From Sulfurospirillum multivorans DSM 12446 (GTDB lineage: Bacteria; Campylobacterota; Campylobacteria; Campylobacterales; Sulfurospirillaceae): a stretch of 64,000 nt of DNA. The DNA lies in assembly GCF_000568815.1 (NCBI RefSeq), contig NZ_CP007201.1, forward strand, positions 744,001 to 808,000. Direction: 5' to 3'. The notes beneath the pieces are model-generated. The model searched no databases, was not told the origin of the DNA, and saw only the letters and a list, made by a program, of their open reading frames with translations. A program made the position numbers and the translations under genes. This document shows positions 48,581 through 57,588 of the stretch, in pieces (within the stretch, counting starts at the first letter, position 1; every line of letters begins with the position of its first letter).

Positions 48581-50218
48581 ATGTTCAAAAGAGGTGCCGT
48601 GTTTACGCTGAAATACGATAGTTTTGATAAAATTAAAAATAGCATTATTGCGAGGGTTATTTTATTTGCATGTGTTATGATTCTTATTGGGGGATTAACA
48701 CGGTATTACCTCTCCGTCAATACCATCCATTCAAATCTTTTTAAAATTATTTCGATTCATCAAGAAGCGCTTGCCAACGAGGCGGCTAAAGAGATCACGC
48801 ATGATATAGATGTTCGCAAAACGTTGCTTTCACACATCGCTTCTCACATGCCTTTAGGATTGCTTGAAAGTCCAAGTCAACTTCAAAGATGGCTTGGCGA
48901 GTTGCATGGGTTTAATCCGCTCTTCTCCAGTGCTTTGTTTGTGCTCAATGAAGAGGGAAGTTTGATCGCAGGGACGGGGGCTGAAATAGCAGAGGGTGAA
49001 AAAGCCTATGCGCACGATGATTTTTTTAAGCGTGCGTTTACCCAAGAGTTTGTGATTGGAACGCTGAAGGTCAGTAAGCGTTTAAACGAGCCTGTTCTTC
49101 CTATGGCGATGCCGATCAAAGATGATTTGGGGCATGTGCGTGCCATCGTGGTAGGCATGACGTATTACGATGCCACGTTTTTCAATCGTGTCCTCAATGG
49201 GCGCATTGGCAAGACAGGCGGTTTCTTGCTGATTGATGCGAAACAGCAAATTTTTATCGCAGCGGCGAACAAAGAGCTGATACTCAAACCCACGCCTCCA
49301 AAAGGGAAAAACCTCTTGCATGACAAAGCGTTGGAGGGTTTTAGAGGCAGTGGCATTACGATCAACACCGATGGTATTGAAGAGTTATCAGCGATTGCCT
49401 CCATTCCCAATACCGACTGGTTTGTTGTTTCTCGCATCCAGACCAAAGAGGCTTTTGTGATGGAAGATAATATTAAAAAAACCCTGATCCAAGCTCATAT
49501 CATTAGTCTCATCATTGTTCCAACCATACTTCTTCTTTTCCTATTTTTCTTTTTTAAACCGCTTCGAACGTCGGCTTCTTTGGCAAACAAAATGTCTCTT
49601 GGCGAAGTTCCTCTCAAACCACTGCCGATCAAAAGAATGGATGAAGTGGGGTATTTGACGGTTGCCTTTAACCGTTTGATGGCGATGCTTTTAGCGAGTC
49701 AAAAAGAGCTGAGGGAGATCGCACACTATGACTACTTGACCAAGCTGCCTAATCGTTTTTTGATGGTCGATCGGTTGGAGCAAGCTTTGGCACGGTGCGC
49801 ACGAAACAATACTCGCCTAGCGCTGCTTTTTATGGATTTGGATGGATTTAAGGCGATCAATGACTCTTTGGGGCATAGTGCAGGAGATCAAGCATTGATT
49901 GAAGTGGCGAAGCGGTTTTCGGCGTTGATACGCGAGAGCGATACGTTAGCACGCGTGGGAGGGGATGAATTTGTGATTTTACTCAGCGACCTTGAGAGTG
50001 ATGTATCCTCTGCACGCAACGCTGCACGTCTTGTTGCAACGAAGTGTGCAGAAGCCTTAAAAGAGCCCTTCTTATTTCAAGGCAATGCCAAAATCTTGGG
50101 TGTGTCCATCGGTATGGCAATGGGCGACAAAGAGAGCAGGGTTGATAACTTGATGGTTGAGGCGGATACAAAAATGTATAAAGCTAAAAATGCAATACAT
50201 TCCAATTTCACTGAATAG
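48581..50218 (+). CDS. Membrane diguanylate cyclase with Cache-type sensor
   Basis: A c-di-GMP synthase of about 545 residues. TM1 (about 20-42), a periplasmic Cache-like domain (about 45-290, with the late SAIASIPNTDWFVVSRI strand), TM2 (about 300-325), a HAMP segment and a GGDEF domain (about 375-540) with the intact motif RVGGDEFVIL and DLDGFKAIND. No RxxD inhibitory site precedes GGDEF in an obvious form. GTG 48599, with AGAGG before it, is an alternative start. Divergent from the autotransporter; a repeat copy lies 22 bp after the stop. Confidence 0.9.
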   Translation: MFKRGAVFTLKYDSFDKIKNSIIARVILFACVMILIGGLTRYYLSVNTIHSNLFKIISIHQEALANEAAKEITHDIDVRKTLLSHIASHMPLGLLESPSQLQRWLGELHGFNPLFSSALFVLNEEGSLIAGTGAEIAEGEKAYAHDDFFKRAFTQEFVIGTLKVSKRLNEPVLPMAMPIKDDLGHVRAIVVGMTYYDATFFNRVLNGRIGKTGGFLLIDAKQQIFIAAANKELILKPTPPKGKNLLHDKALEGFRGSGITINTDGIEELSAIASIPNTDWFVVSRIQTKEAFVMEDNIKKTLIQAHIISLIIVPTILLLFLFFFFKPLRTSASLANKMSLGEVPLKPLPIKRMDEVGYLTVAFNRLMAMLLASQKELREIAHYDYLTKLPNRFLMVDRLEQALARCARNNTRLALLFMDLDGFKAINDSLGHSAGDQALIEVAKRFSALIRESDTLARVGGDEFVILLSDLESDVSSARNAARLVATKCAEALKEPFLFQGNAKILGVSIGMAMGDKESRVDNLMVEADTKMYKAKNAIHSNFTE

Positions 50219-50240
50219 TAATGTAATACATCACATTATG

Positions 50241-50264
50241 TTTACATGTAACGCTATTTAAGCG
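50241..50264. repeat. TTTACATGTAA with small hairpin between diguanylate cyclase and hemJ
   Basis: TTTACATGTAA (50241-50251) followed by CGCT-ATTTA-AGCG, between convergent genes. Confidence 0.75.
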
Positions 50265-50277
50265 ATAAAAGGGAAAA

Positions 50278-50793
50278 TCATCCTTTATGTTTCGGTTGCT
50301 GGAAAATCATGTAAATGACAAAGGCAAAAAAGGCGACCGTGATGGAGGTAAAAAGCAGTGAAAACGTTTTGACCACAACGTAAGCGACGATCAAAATAGA
50401 GAGCAAGGTTGGCACTTCATTGTACGCACGGAAGAATTTGCCACTTTGCGTGCATTCATCGTTTTCCAACTGCACACGGTAGTATTCCAATGAAAAGGAG
50501 TAAGCGGTTAAAAGCGCAACTACCGTTAATTTAGCGTAAAGCCATTCGCCTGATTCAAATAAAATAGGGTTGATGATCAGCATCGCTGCACCGCTTAAAA
50601 GTGTTGCCCAAAAGGCAGGCAGACCAATGTACTTATAGATTTTGTACTCTTGAATCTTTACCACTTCGACAAATTCGCTTTTGTGTGCGTGTTCAACATG
50701 GTAGACAAAAAGACGTGGCAGATAAAAAAGCATCGCCATCCATGACATAAACGACATAACGTGAAAGGTTAAAATCCAACTGTAATACTCCAT
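50278..50793 (-). CDS. hemJ: HemJ-like protoporphyrinogen oxidase (CopD/UPF0093 family)
   Basis: A 171-residue protein with four or five membrane helices. The N-terminal HVMSFMSWMAMLFYLPRLFVYH signature, with conserved His and Trp, and the later EWLYAKLTVVALL (conserved Lys) are those of HemJ, which oxidises protoporphyrinogen IX in heme synthesis in many bacteria lacking HemG/HemY. The SD AGGAGTGA precedes ATG. Confidence 0.85.
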   Translation of the reverse strand: MEYYSWILTFHVMSFMSWMAMLFYLPRLFVYHVEHAHKSEFVEVVKIQEYKIYKYIGLPAFWATLLSGAAMLIINPILFESGEWLYAKLTVVALLTAYSFSLEYYRVQLENDECTQSGKFFRAYNEVPTLLSILIVAYVVVKTFSLLFTSITVAFFAFVIYMIFQQPKHKG

Positions 50794-50855
50794 CGCTCAC
50801 TCCTGCAAAATAGTAAAGCAATTATAGCAAGTGTGAGAGGTTTTTTAAGGGATTT

Positions 50856-51158
50856 TTAACAGCATTCCATTTCAGCTTTTTCCATCAATTCGATTCCTTT
50901 TTCAAACGCATACGTTTCAAAAAGAGCCGAAAGATAAAAAACATGCGAGCAGATGTGGTACAAAATGTCCTTAGAATCATGCTTAGCAAAAATAGCCTTG
51001 TAATCTTTAGGTATCAACGTCTCAAAACGAATCCACAAACCATCTTTCGCTTCAGGGTAAAGCTCAAAAAGCTCATACATCGCATCTAACACTTGGGTCG
51101 CATTTTCATAGCAGTCGATGTTATGAAAACTGACATATCGATCGCGAATTTCGTCCAT
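50856..51158 (-). CDS. cowN: CowN-like protein (protects nitrogenase from carbon monoxide)
   Basis: A 100-residue soluble protein. DRYVSFHNIDCYENA at the start, HICSHVFYLSALFE in the middle and a C-terminal ECC match the family pattern of CowN (DRYVSF..IDC..NA ... ICSHV.Y...LFE ... ECC), known from Rhodospirillum as needed for nitrogen fixation in the presence of CO. No nif genes are in the window. A sigma-54-type -24/-12 element lies just upstream (51185-51200), which fits control by the nitrogen-fixation regulon. The SD AAAGG is 9 bp before ATG. Confidence 0.85.
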   Translation of the reverse strand: MDEIRDRYVSFHNIDCYENATQVLDAMYELFELYPEAKDGLWIRFETLIPKDYKAIFAKHDSKDILYHICSHVFYLSALFETYAFEKGIELMEKAEMECC

Positions 51159-51184
51159 CTTATTGTGCCTTTTTAAGCTGTTTA

Positions 51185-51200
51185 TGCACGTTGTGTTCCA
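51185..51200 (-). promoter_or_regulatory. Candidate sigma-54 promoter of cowN
   Basis: On the minus strand the sequence reads TGGAACACAACGTGCA: GG and GC exactly 10 bases apart, with TGG.AC and TGCA matching the TGGCAC-N5-TTGCA consensus at most key positions. The predicted start would lie about 16 bp before the cowN ATG. No TGT-N10-ACA NifA site was found in the 100 bp upstream. Confidence 0.5.
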
Positions 51201-51304
51201 TAAGCTTACGTGATGTTTGAAGCTTTGTTTTTTAAAGTTTTTTAAGTTCTTAAACGCGGTGGGTTTTCTGAAATGGTCGTCATAAAAATAGGGTAGAGAC
51301 TTTT

Positions 51305-51694
51305 TTAAAGCTTTTTTCCCAAGTCATTTTGTATCTGCTTAAGCACCATCAACACATCAGCAATATTGTTTTTACAAATACCAAATATCATTTCTGCATC
51401 CAAATCAAAATAGTGATGCGATATAAAATCTCGAATCCCTTTTATCTTTTTCCACTCAATCTGTGGGTAAGCGGTCAAAAGCTTTTTATCGGTGATTTTG
51501 TCGATGTTTTTTAAACTTTCACCTATGGCGATGAGCTTCATACAAATGCTGTCTAACTTTTCTTGTCCCTCTTTGGTGTCCATAAAGTCATTTTGACAGG
51601 TTGCAAACGCACATCGCTCTTGTACGATCATGATAGCTTCGATAATCTGCTCTAAAATATCGAGAACGAGCTCTTTATCATACATAGATGCCAT
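51305..51694 (-). CDS. hepT: HepT-like toxin (DUF86)
   Basis: A 129-residue helical protein with the HEPN RNase/NMP-target motif R-x4-H-x-Y at Arg88-His93-Tyr95 (IRDFISHHYFDLD). It overlaps the nucleotidyltransferase gene by 17 bp. In known HepT/MntA pairs the MntA partner AMPylates the toxin at the Tyr. ATG 51685 is an alternative start. Confidence 0.88.
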   Translation of the reverse strand: MASMYDKELVLDILEQIIEAIMIVQERCAFATCQNDFMDTKEGQEKLDSICMKLIAIGESLKNIDKITDKKLLTAYPQIEWKKIKGIRDFISHHYFDLDAEMIFGICKNNIADVLMVLKQIQNDLGKKL

Positions 51695-51998
51695 CCCTTA
51701 AAATCCTCTTTTTTAGAGCAGGATTCATCTTCTCTCGCAGTCTTACGACATCTACTTTTGTATCAAATGCTTTTTCTAAACGCTCTTTGAAATCATAAAG
51801 CAAAAAATAATCACTCAGACTCGTGTCTATGGCTATATCGATGTCGCTGTCATCACGGTTTTCATCTCGTGCAAATGAGCCAAAGAGGGCAATGTTTGAA
51901 ATGTGGTATTTTTGGGCAAATTCATCTTTGTGATTTTTCAAGTACACCAAAATCGCATCTTTTTTCACTGCTTCCCTCCGCCTATCATTCATGTTCAT
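51678..51998 (-). CDS. mntA: MntA-like nucleotidyltransferase antitoxin
   Basis: A minimal nucleotidyltransferase of about 106 residues with the GSX10DXD motif (LFGSFARDENRDDSDIDIAID). These enzymes neutralise HepT by AMP transfer. ATG 51998 (MNMNDRRREAV) is preferred over the in-frame ATG at 52028; ATG 51992 is also possible. First gene of the pair. Confidence 0.88.
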   Translation of the reverse strand: MNMNDRRREAVKKDAILVYLKNHKDEFAQKYHISNIALFGSFARDENRDDSDIDIAIDTSLSDYFLLYDFKERLEKAFDTKVDVVRLREKMNPALKKRILRDGIYV

Positions 51999-52225
51999 TT
52001 TTCTTAAGGAAGTATAGCAAAAATGCAATAGCTTATCAGTTCACATTCCTGCCATGGAAACAGGAAAATTAAGAAAGTTAAAAATTTAGCTCCCGTCTTT
52101 AAAACAATAGACCCTAAAAAGTGGAAATCCACACTCTAAATTCAAGCCTTGGGCGTAAATTTTTTATTTTTTCAAATAAAGTAAATGTCGCCCACTATTT
52201 GGCTTCACTCTTTTAGAACGTAAAT

Positions 52226-52507
52226 CTACTTTTGAGGCGCATTATATAATGTACACCATCCTTCACCGTTGATTGTTCCGTCTACAAGCTTACACTGTTT
52301 CTTCTCAGCTTCAAAATGCATACACCCTTTACAGGACTGACCATTGTTAGGTGTGGATTGATACTTAAATTGCTCTTTGGTACCTTTGGCATACAGTGGC
52401 ATCGTTGAGAATGTCAGTAAACTCAAAAAAGCCACACTTTTAAAAAACACTCTACGCGGTAACGTTTGGTCGAAACTTTTGATCGTTTCTTTAGATTCAT
52501 GTGTCAT
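52226..52507 (-). CDS. High-potential iron-sulfur protein (HiPIP)
   Basis: A 93-residue secreted electron carrier. A twin-arginine-type signal (LPRRVFFKSVAFLSLLTFSTMPLYAKG) precedes a small domain with four cysteines, CKGC...C...WC, in HiPIP spacing; these bind one 4Fe-4S cluster. ATG 52507 was chosen because AAAGGA lies 6 bp upstream; the longer start at 52522 begins on that SD. No dedicated partner is adjacent. The 190 bp upstream carry no gene I can support. Confidence 0.85.
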   Translation of the reverse strand: MTHESKETIKSFDQTLPRRVFFKSVAFLSLLTFSTMPLYAKGTKEQFKYQSTPNNGQSCKGCMHFEAEKKQCKLVDGTINGEGWCTLYNAPQK

Positions 52508-52695
52508 TGAAAATCCTTTCATAATGGTTTTGTTGATTCATTATAAATTTACACTTCTTGGGTTAATTTATAGTTACGAAACTGGGATGAAGCCATACGG
52601 GCATAGAGTATCGAATTGTGGCAATAAGCTTGGAGTAAAATTTGGAGTTTTATGCAGAGCGTAGCAATGCCGTGAGGTTTTTATTCTCTAATTTC

Positions 52696-52714
52696 TTTAC
52701 ATGTAAACAGTTTA
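52696..52714. repeat. TTTACATGTAAA with short hairpin 3' of the EAL gene
   Basis: TTTACATGTAAA (52696-52707); its right half forms GTAAAC-A-GTTTAC (52702-52714), overlapping the stop codon of the EAL gene. Confidence 0.7.
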
Positions 52715-53956
52715 CCGAAGCACTAAACTCGCAAACGGTTTAGGTTCGCTGAAATGGTACCCTTGAAAATAGTCAATTCCCAGCTCTTTACATGTAAGGT
52801 ATATCTCTTCGTTTGCGACGAATTCTGCGACGGTTTGCATGCGCATTTTTTGTGCGAAGGTGACCATGGTTTCGACGACGGCTTTGTGGATGGCGTTTTT
52901 GTGGATATTTTTGATGAGACTGCCATCGATCTTGATGAAATCGGCTTGGAGTTTGACCAGATATTCAAAGTTCGAGTAGCCTGTTCCAAAATCATCGATG
53001 GCGATTTTGACCCCTTGGCTTTTGAGTGAGCTTAAAAACGAGATGACTTCGGGGTGATTTTCGATGCCTTCGCCCTCGGTGACTTCAACGGTCAAGCGTT
53101 CTGCTACGTTAAATTCATACATTTTCTCAAACAAAAAGTCGATGCGATTTTGGTCCAATATATCGCTGAGTGCGAGGTTGATCGAAAATTCGGCGTGTTT
53201 GTCAGCAAAAAAAGCAAACGATTTTTGGATGACGATTTTGGTGATCGCGCCATAGAGATTGGCACGTTTGGCATGCTCTAAAAAAAGATACGGCGAGATA
53301 ATGCGCCCATCGGGGTGATGCAGACGCACCAAGCACTCAAACTTGGGGATTTTGCCCCCTTCGATACTTTGCGCAAAGACATCAAAACGCCCTTTTTTCA
53401 GCCCTTCGCGAATCGTCCGTTCCCACTCGACATCGGCTCTTGCAGTGGATTGGGGCGTGCACAACGAAGGAATCGCAGCATCGTAAACCATCAAATCTTT
53501 ACCAATGCGTTTAGCCTGTTTGATTGCAAATTCAGCGTTGAGAAAAAGGTCGTCATACCCGATGGCAACACCGATGCGAAGCGGTGTGTAGATGCGCTCA
53601 TTCGCCACTTCGATGGGTGAGTAACCAAAATACCAGAGGCATGATTCGATGTTTTGCAAGAAGTGCTCCAGCGCAACCTCTTTTCCCGCAAGAATCGCAA
53701 AAAGATCGGCACCCAAGTGAAAAACGACGGCTCCTGAGAAGCGACGTTGCAGCCTTTGAGAGATGGTTTTTAAGATTTGATCGCCGACCTCGTAGCCAAA
53801 GGAGTGGTTGAAGTTCCAAAAGCCATTGACATTGAGGAGAGCGAGTTTATTGGCGGTTGAGTTTGCAAGGGTGTTGACAAAGCGCTGACGATCGGGCAGT
53901 TCGGTTAGGGGATGAATTCTGCCGTATTTTAATTCGTACTTGAGCTCTTTTCGCAT
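52712..53956 (-). CDS. c-di-GMP phosphodiesterase with degenerate GGDEF and EAL domain
   Basis: A 414-residue cytoplasmic protein. The GGDEF domain (about 15-165) is degenerate: HLGADLF replaces GGDEF, so it should not make c-di-GMP. The EAL domain (about 185-410) keeps FECLVR (in place of EALVR), the Asn of INLALSD, VEVTEGEG, IDDFGTGYSNFEYL and FIKIDGSLI, and looks active. There is no membrane segment or sensor. A repeat copy (52787) encodes LTCKELG. Confidence 0.9.
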   Translation of the reverse strand: MRKELKYELKYGRIHPLTELPDRQRFVNTLANSTANKLALLNVNGFWNFNHSFGYEVGDQILKTISQRLQRRFSGAVVFHLGADLFAILAGKEVALEHFLQNIESCLWYFGYSPIEVANERIYTPLRIGVAIGYDDLFLNAEFAIKQAKRIGKDLMVYDAAIPSLCTPQSTARADVEWERTIREGLKKGRFDVFAQSIEGGKIPKFECLVRLHHPDGRIISPYLFLEHAKRANLYGAITKIVIQKSFAFFADKHAEFSINLALSDILDQNRIDFLFEKMYEFNVAERLTVEVTEGEGIENHPEVISFLSSLKSQGVKIAIDDFGTGYSNFEYLVKLQADFIKIDGSLIKNIHKNAIHKAVVETMVTFAQKMRMQTVAEFVANEEIYLTCKELGIDYFQGYHFSEPKPFASLVLR

Positions 53957-54030
53957 CCTTGCTTAACCCTTGTGGTGATAATTGCGTTATTGTACTATCA
54001 GACGGTTTAAAAAAACATCGCCTAAAATAC

Positions 54031-54041
54031 TTTACATGTAA
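54031..54041. repeat. TTTACATGTAA single copy 3' of the Old Yellow Enzyme gene
   Basis: Located 3 bp beyond the stop codon of the reverse-strand oxidoreductase gene, in the gap to the EAL gene. Confidence 0.8.
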
Positions 54042-54043
54042 CG

Positions 54044-55078
54044 CTAAAAGGCTCTTAAATACGAAGGCTCAATCAGCGCTTTTTTCCTCTCTTCTTTGGC
54101 AGCGAAAAAGACAAAATTGGGGTTGCGAAGCAGTTCTCTACCGTACGCGACCAAATCACAAAAACCACCTGCTAATAGCTTTTCGCCTTCAACGGCAGTG
54201 GTAATGAGCCCGACGGCAATCGTTGGAATTTCAACACTTTCACGAATCACTTTGGCGTAAGCAGCTTGATAGAGGGGAACAAGCGGAGGCATTTTCTGCG
54301 CTTCATTATTGCCACCAGCTGAGACGTGAATCATCGCAACACCAATGCTTTGAAGCTGTTTTGAAAGGTAAATACTCTCTTCAGCACTCCACCCTTTTTC
54401 CATCCATTCATCCGCACTAATGCGCACAAACAGAGGCACGTCCTTGGTCGCATCTAAGATCGCTTGCGCCACTTCGAGGACAAATGCACAACGGTTTTCC
54501 AAACTGCCACCGTATTTGTCGGTGCGTTGGTTGGAAAGAGGCGATAAAAATTCGCACAACAGATAACCATGTGCGGCGTGCAGTTCAAGGAACTCATACC
54601 CTGCATACGTCGCGCGAAGGGCAGCTTGCACAAAGTGTTTTTTGACGTTCTCCATCTCTTCAAGGCTGAGTTCATGCGGAAGTTTGTAGCCATTGGTTGC
54701 ACTAAATGCAAGGGCACTAGGAGCGACAGGTGTGGAAGAAGCACAGATACTTTTACGCCCTGCGTGTGCTAGTTGTATGCCCATTTTGGCACCGTATTCA
54801 TGGCACAACTGAACCAACTGTTGATGCCCTGGCACTTGCGCATCATCCCAAAGACCCAGGTCGGTCTCACTGATGCGACCACGCGCTTCAACCGCTGTGG
54901 CCTCGACAATAATCAACCCCACACCTCCGATTGCGCGCGTCGTGTAATGCACGAGGTGAAACGGGGTGACTTCGCCATCACTTTCGGCTTTATACATGCA
55001 CATCGGTGCCATCACCACGCGGTTTTTAAGGGAGAGTCCGTTCTCTTCGTAAGGGCTTAACAGTAGGCTCATTTTCAC
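54044..55078 (-). CDS. NADH:flavin oxidoreductase, Old Yellow Enzyme family (YqjM-like)
   Basis: A 344-residue FMN ene-reductase. MAPMCMYKAE carries the Cys that tunes FMN in the YqjM class; the substrate His pair is in LELHAAHGYLLCEFLSP, followed by NQRTDKYGGSLENR. The C-terminus has VAYGRELLRNPNFVFFAA. It reduces activated double bonds or quinones; the true substrate is unknown. It is 4 bp downstream of the outer-membrane efflux gene and so may be the last gene of that operon. Confidence 0.92.
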   Translation of the reverse strand: MKMSLLLSPYEENGLSLKNRVVMAPMCMYKAESDGEVTPFHLVHYTTRAIGGVGLIIVEATAVEARGRISETDLGLWDDAQVPGHQQLVQLCHEYGAKMGIQLAHAGRKSICASSTPVAPSALAFSATNGYKLPHELSLEEMENVKKHFVQAALRATYAGYEFLELHAAHGYLLCEFLSPLSNQRTDKYGGSLENRCAFVLEVAQAILDATKDVPLFVRISADEWMEKGWSAEESIYLSKQLQSIGVAMIHVSAGGNNEAQKMPPLVPLYQAAYAKVIRESVEIPTIAVGLITTAVEGEKLLAGGFCDLVAYGRELLRNPNFVFFAAKEERKKALIEPSYLRAF

Positions 55079-55082
55079 TCCT

Positions 55083-56483
55083 TTAGTTTACATGTAAAAG
55101 TTCAGCTTCATTCCAACCGCCGCCGAGGGCTTTAAAGAGTTCGGCTTGGTCGGTCAAAAGAGCTTGCTGGGTTGCGATGACACTAAGCGTGCTACTGAGC
55201 ACCCCTTTTTGTGCGTCTAAGACTTCAAGTTGGTTCGCAACGCCTTGATTGAAACGTTTGGTCGAGAGGTCTAACACTTTTTGGTAGGCTTTGAGCTCTT
55301 CTTGTTGAAAGACAAGGCGGCTTTGGGCTAGATTCTCTTTTGCAAGGGCGTCATGCACCTCTTTATACGCTTTTTTCACGGTTTGCTCGTAGCTTACTAA
55401 AGACGATTGCAAATCGGTTTCAGAGATGGAGACACGCTGTTTGATACGCCCAAAATCAAAAATCGGCACGCTAAGGCTTGGTCCCAAGCTCCAACGATTC
55501 GCACTGGATTTGAGGATGTTGCCTAGATCATCGCTTTGTTGACCGTAACTGCCTGTTAGGCTAATCGTCGGGAAATAAGCGGCTTTTTCAACCCCAATGA
55601 GCGCATTTTTACTTTTGAGATTCTCCAGTGACTCTTTAATATCAGGGCGATTTTCCATGAGTGTGGAAGGGACTCCTTGTGGAATGACCAATGCGCTAGG
55701 AAGAGTTGCTTCCAGTTTGGAATCCTCAAAAAGTGCTTGCGGGCTTTTGCCGACCAAGATAGCTAAAGCACTTTTTTGCAGCGCAAAACTCTCCATCAAG
55801 CTATTTTGAGAGGCTTTGGCATTGTTGTACTGTGCTAAAGCTTGGTTGGCTAAGACGTCGCTGATCGTGCCTGCTTTTTGCTGTTTGGAGCGAAACTCAT
55901 AATTCTCTTTATAGGCTTGGGCGGTTTGTTCTAACACACGCATTCGCGCTTGCAGGGAGGCTAGGTTAAAGTAAGCGCTGATCACATCGTGGATGAGGGT
56001 ATTGCGAACCGTCTCACGCGCGGCTTGCGTGGCTAAGTAGAGCGACCAGCTGGATTCACTCTGATTAGAAAGGCGTCCCCAAAAGTCGATCTCATAAGAG
56101 AGCGTGCCACTCATAGCAAAATCGGAATACTCCGCTCCCTTGTTTTTCGTTGAATACGCCTCATCGCTGGTTTTTTGACGCGTGTTACTGGCATTAGCAT
56201 TGAGCGTTGGGAGTTCATTAGCCGTGTTCAGTCCATACGTTTGGCGCGCTTTAAGCACTTTGAGCGCTGAAAGCTTTAGATCATCACTGCCAAGGAGTGC
56301 TTCATCCACGAGGGCATTGAGCTTGGCATCGTTAAATTGCTTCCACCACTCTTTGTTTACATGTAAAGCTTCTTGGGTACTTTTGGGTTGCTCCATTTGC
56401 GGAACATTAAGCTCAGGCTTGAGCGAACATCCACCCAAAAAAAGGATGGTGACAAAGGATAAAAGGGTAATGCTACGAGTCAT
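55083..56483 (-). CDS. Outer-membrane efflux lipoprotein (CmeC/NodT family)
   Basis: A 466-residue TolC-like channel. The lipoprotein signal ends LFLGGC (Cys at about 19), followed by SLKPELNVP, as in CmeC/OprM. Two OEP repeats follow (LSYEIDFWGRLSNQSESSW; LGPSLSVPIFDFGRIKQRV). Repeat copies fall at both ends: 56356 (EALHVNKEWW) and 55087 (the last residues ELLHVN). It overlaps the pump gene by 11 bp. Confidence 0.93.
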   Translation of the reverse strand: MTRSITLLSFVTILFLGGCSLKPELNVPQMEQPKSTQEALHVNKEWWKQFNDAKLNALVDEALLGSDDLKLSALKVLKARQTYGLNTANELPTLNANASNTRQKTSDEAYSTKNKGAEYSDFAMSGTLSYEIDFWGRLSNQSESSWSLYLATQAARETVRNTLIHDVISAYFNLASLQARMRVLEQTAQAYKENYEFRSKQQKAGTISDVLANQALAQYNNAKASQNSLMESFALQKSALAILVGKSPQALFEDSKLEATLPSALVIPQGVPSTLMENRPDIKESLENLKSKNALIGVEKAAYFPTISLTGSYGQQSDDLGNILKSSANRWSLGPSLSVPIFDFGRIKQRVSISETDLQSSLVSYEQTVKKAYKEVHDALAKENLAQSRLVFQQEELKAYQKVLDLSTKRFNQGVANQLEVLDAQKGVLSSTLSVIATQQALLTDQAELFKALGGGWNEAELLHVN

Positions 56484-57588
56484 GAACGACTCCTTTTTTG
56501 GTAAACTTTTCTTTCGTTTTCATAATGAGGTAGAAAAAGAGCGGTACAAAAAACGTACCGATCAACGTCAATGTAATCATACCACCCACAACTGTTGTTC
56601 CGATGATATGACGGCTATTGGCACCCGCTCCTGTACTGAGAGCCAGTGGCAAGGTTCCTGCGATAAACGCAAATGAGGTCATAACGATTGGTCGGAAACG
56701 AATGCGCGCCCCCTCAATCGTAGCATCGATCAAACTGTAGCCATCATGAAGCTTTTGCATCGCAAATTCCACCATCAAAATCGCGTTTTTGGACGAAAGC
56801 CCCACAAGTGTTACAAGCCCCACTTGGAAGTAGATGTCATTTTGCAAATCTCTAAAATAAACCGCGAGTGCCGCGCCCAAAAGTGCGAATGGAACGGCTA
56901 AAACGATTGCAAATGGAATCGTCCAGCTCTCATACAGTGCCGCCAAGATCAAGAAAACAAAGATGATCGCATAGATGAAAGCGGTATTGCCACTTTTTTC
57001 AAGCAATTTTTCTTGGTACGACGTACCTGACCAAGCGATGGTGTAGCCGTTTGGAAGCACACTTTTTGCGACCTCTTCGATGATGCGAAGCGCGTCACCT
57101 GAACTGTAGCCAGGACTTGGCTGACCTGAAATTTGCGCGGCTTGGAACATGTTGAACTTTTGAACAATCGAAGGGCCAACGATGCGCTTAATACTCGCAA
57201 GGGAGCTGATCGGGATGAGCCTTCCTTCGCTGGATTTGACAAAAACATCGTTGTAATTTTCCGTCCCTTCTCTAAAGGTGCTGTCACTTTGAACATTGAC
57301 ATGATACGTTCGCCCAAAGAGGTTAAAGTCGTTGGTGTAAGTATTGCCAAAAGTCGCTTGAATGGTAGTAAAGATGTCCGCAGTATCGACACCCAGCGAT
57401 TTCGCTTTTTCGGTGTCAACGTTGATGAGAAATTGCGGCACATTGGTGTTGATGGTCGAACGCATCGCAGAGAGCTCTTTTCGTTCCGCCGCTTTAGCGA
57501 GGATCTCTTTTACATAACCATCAAGCACTTGAATGTTCCCGCCCGTTCGATCTTGCACAAACATCTCAAAGCCACCTGTGGTACTCAT
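56473..57588 (-). CDS. RND efflux permease (CmeB/AcrB-like), C-terminal part after a frameshift
   Basis: 371 codons covering the rest of the second porter domain and TM8-TM12 (TIPFAIVLAVPFALLGA; GLSSKNAILMVEFAM with the relay Lys; PIVMTSFAFIAGTLPL). It starts MSTTGGFEMFVQDRTGG, which in AcrB-like pumps directly follows the PPPI segment. Its ATG overlaps the stop of the first part (ATGA), so some coupled translation is possible, but the break is in the middle of a porter subdomain. Confidence 0.88.
   Translation of the reverse strand: MSTTGGFEMFVQDRTGGNIQVLDGYVKEILAKAAERKELSAMRSTINTNVPQFLINVDTEKAKSLGVDTADIFTTIQATFGNTYTNDFNLFGRTYHVNVQSDSTFREGTENYNDVFVKSSEGRLIPISSLASIKRIVGPSIVQKFNMFQAAQISGQPSPGYSSGDALRIIEEVAKSVLPNGYTIAWSGTSYQEKLLEKSGNTAFIYAIIFVFLILAALYESWTIPFAIVLAVPFALLGAALAVYFRDLQNDIYFQVGLVTLVGLSSKNAILMVEFAMQKLHDGYSLIDATIEGARIRFRPIVMTSFAFIAGTLPLALSTGAGANSRHIIGTTVVGGMITLTLIGTFFVPLFFYLIMKTKEKFTKKGVVHDS

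Noticed and set aside
52523-52690. Possible short gene or remnant between the HiPIP and EAL genes
   Set aside because: Only short frames without SD or family features; nothing could be supported.
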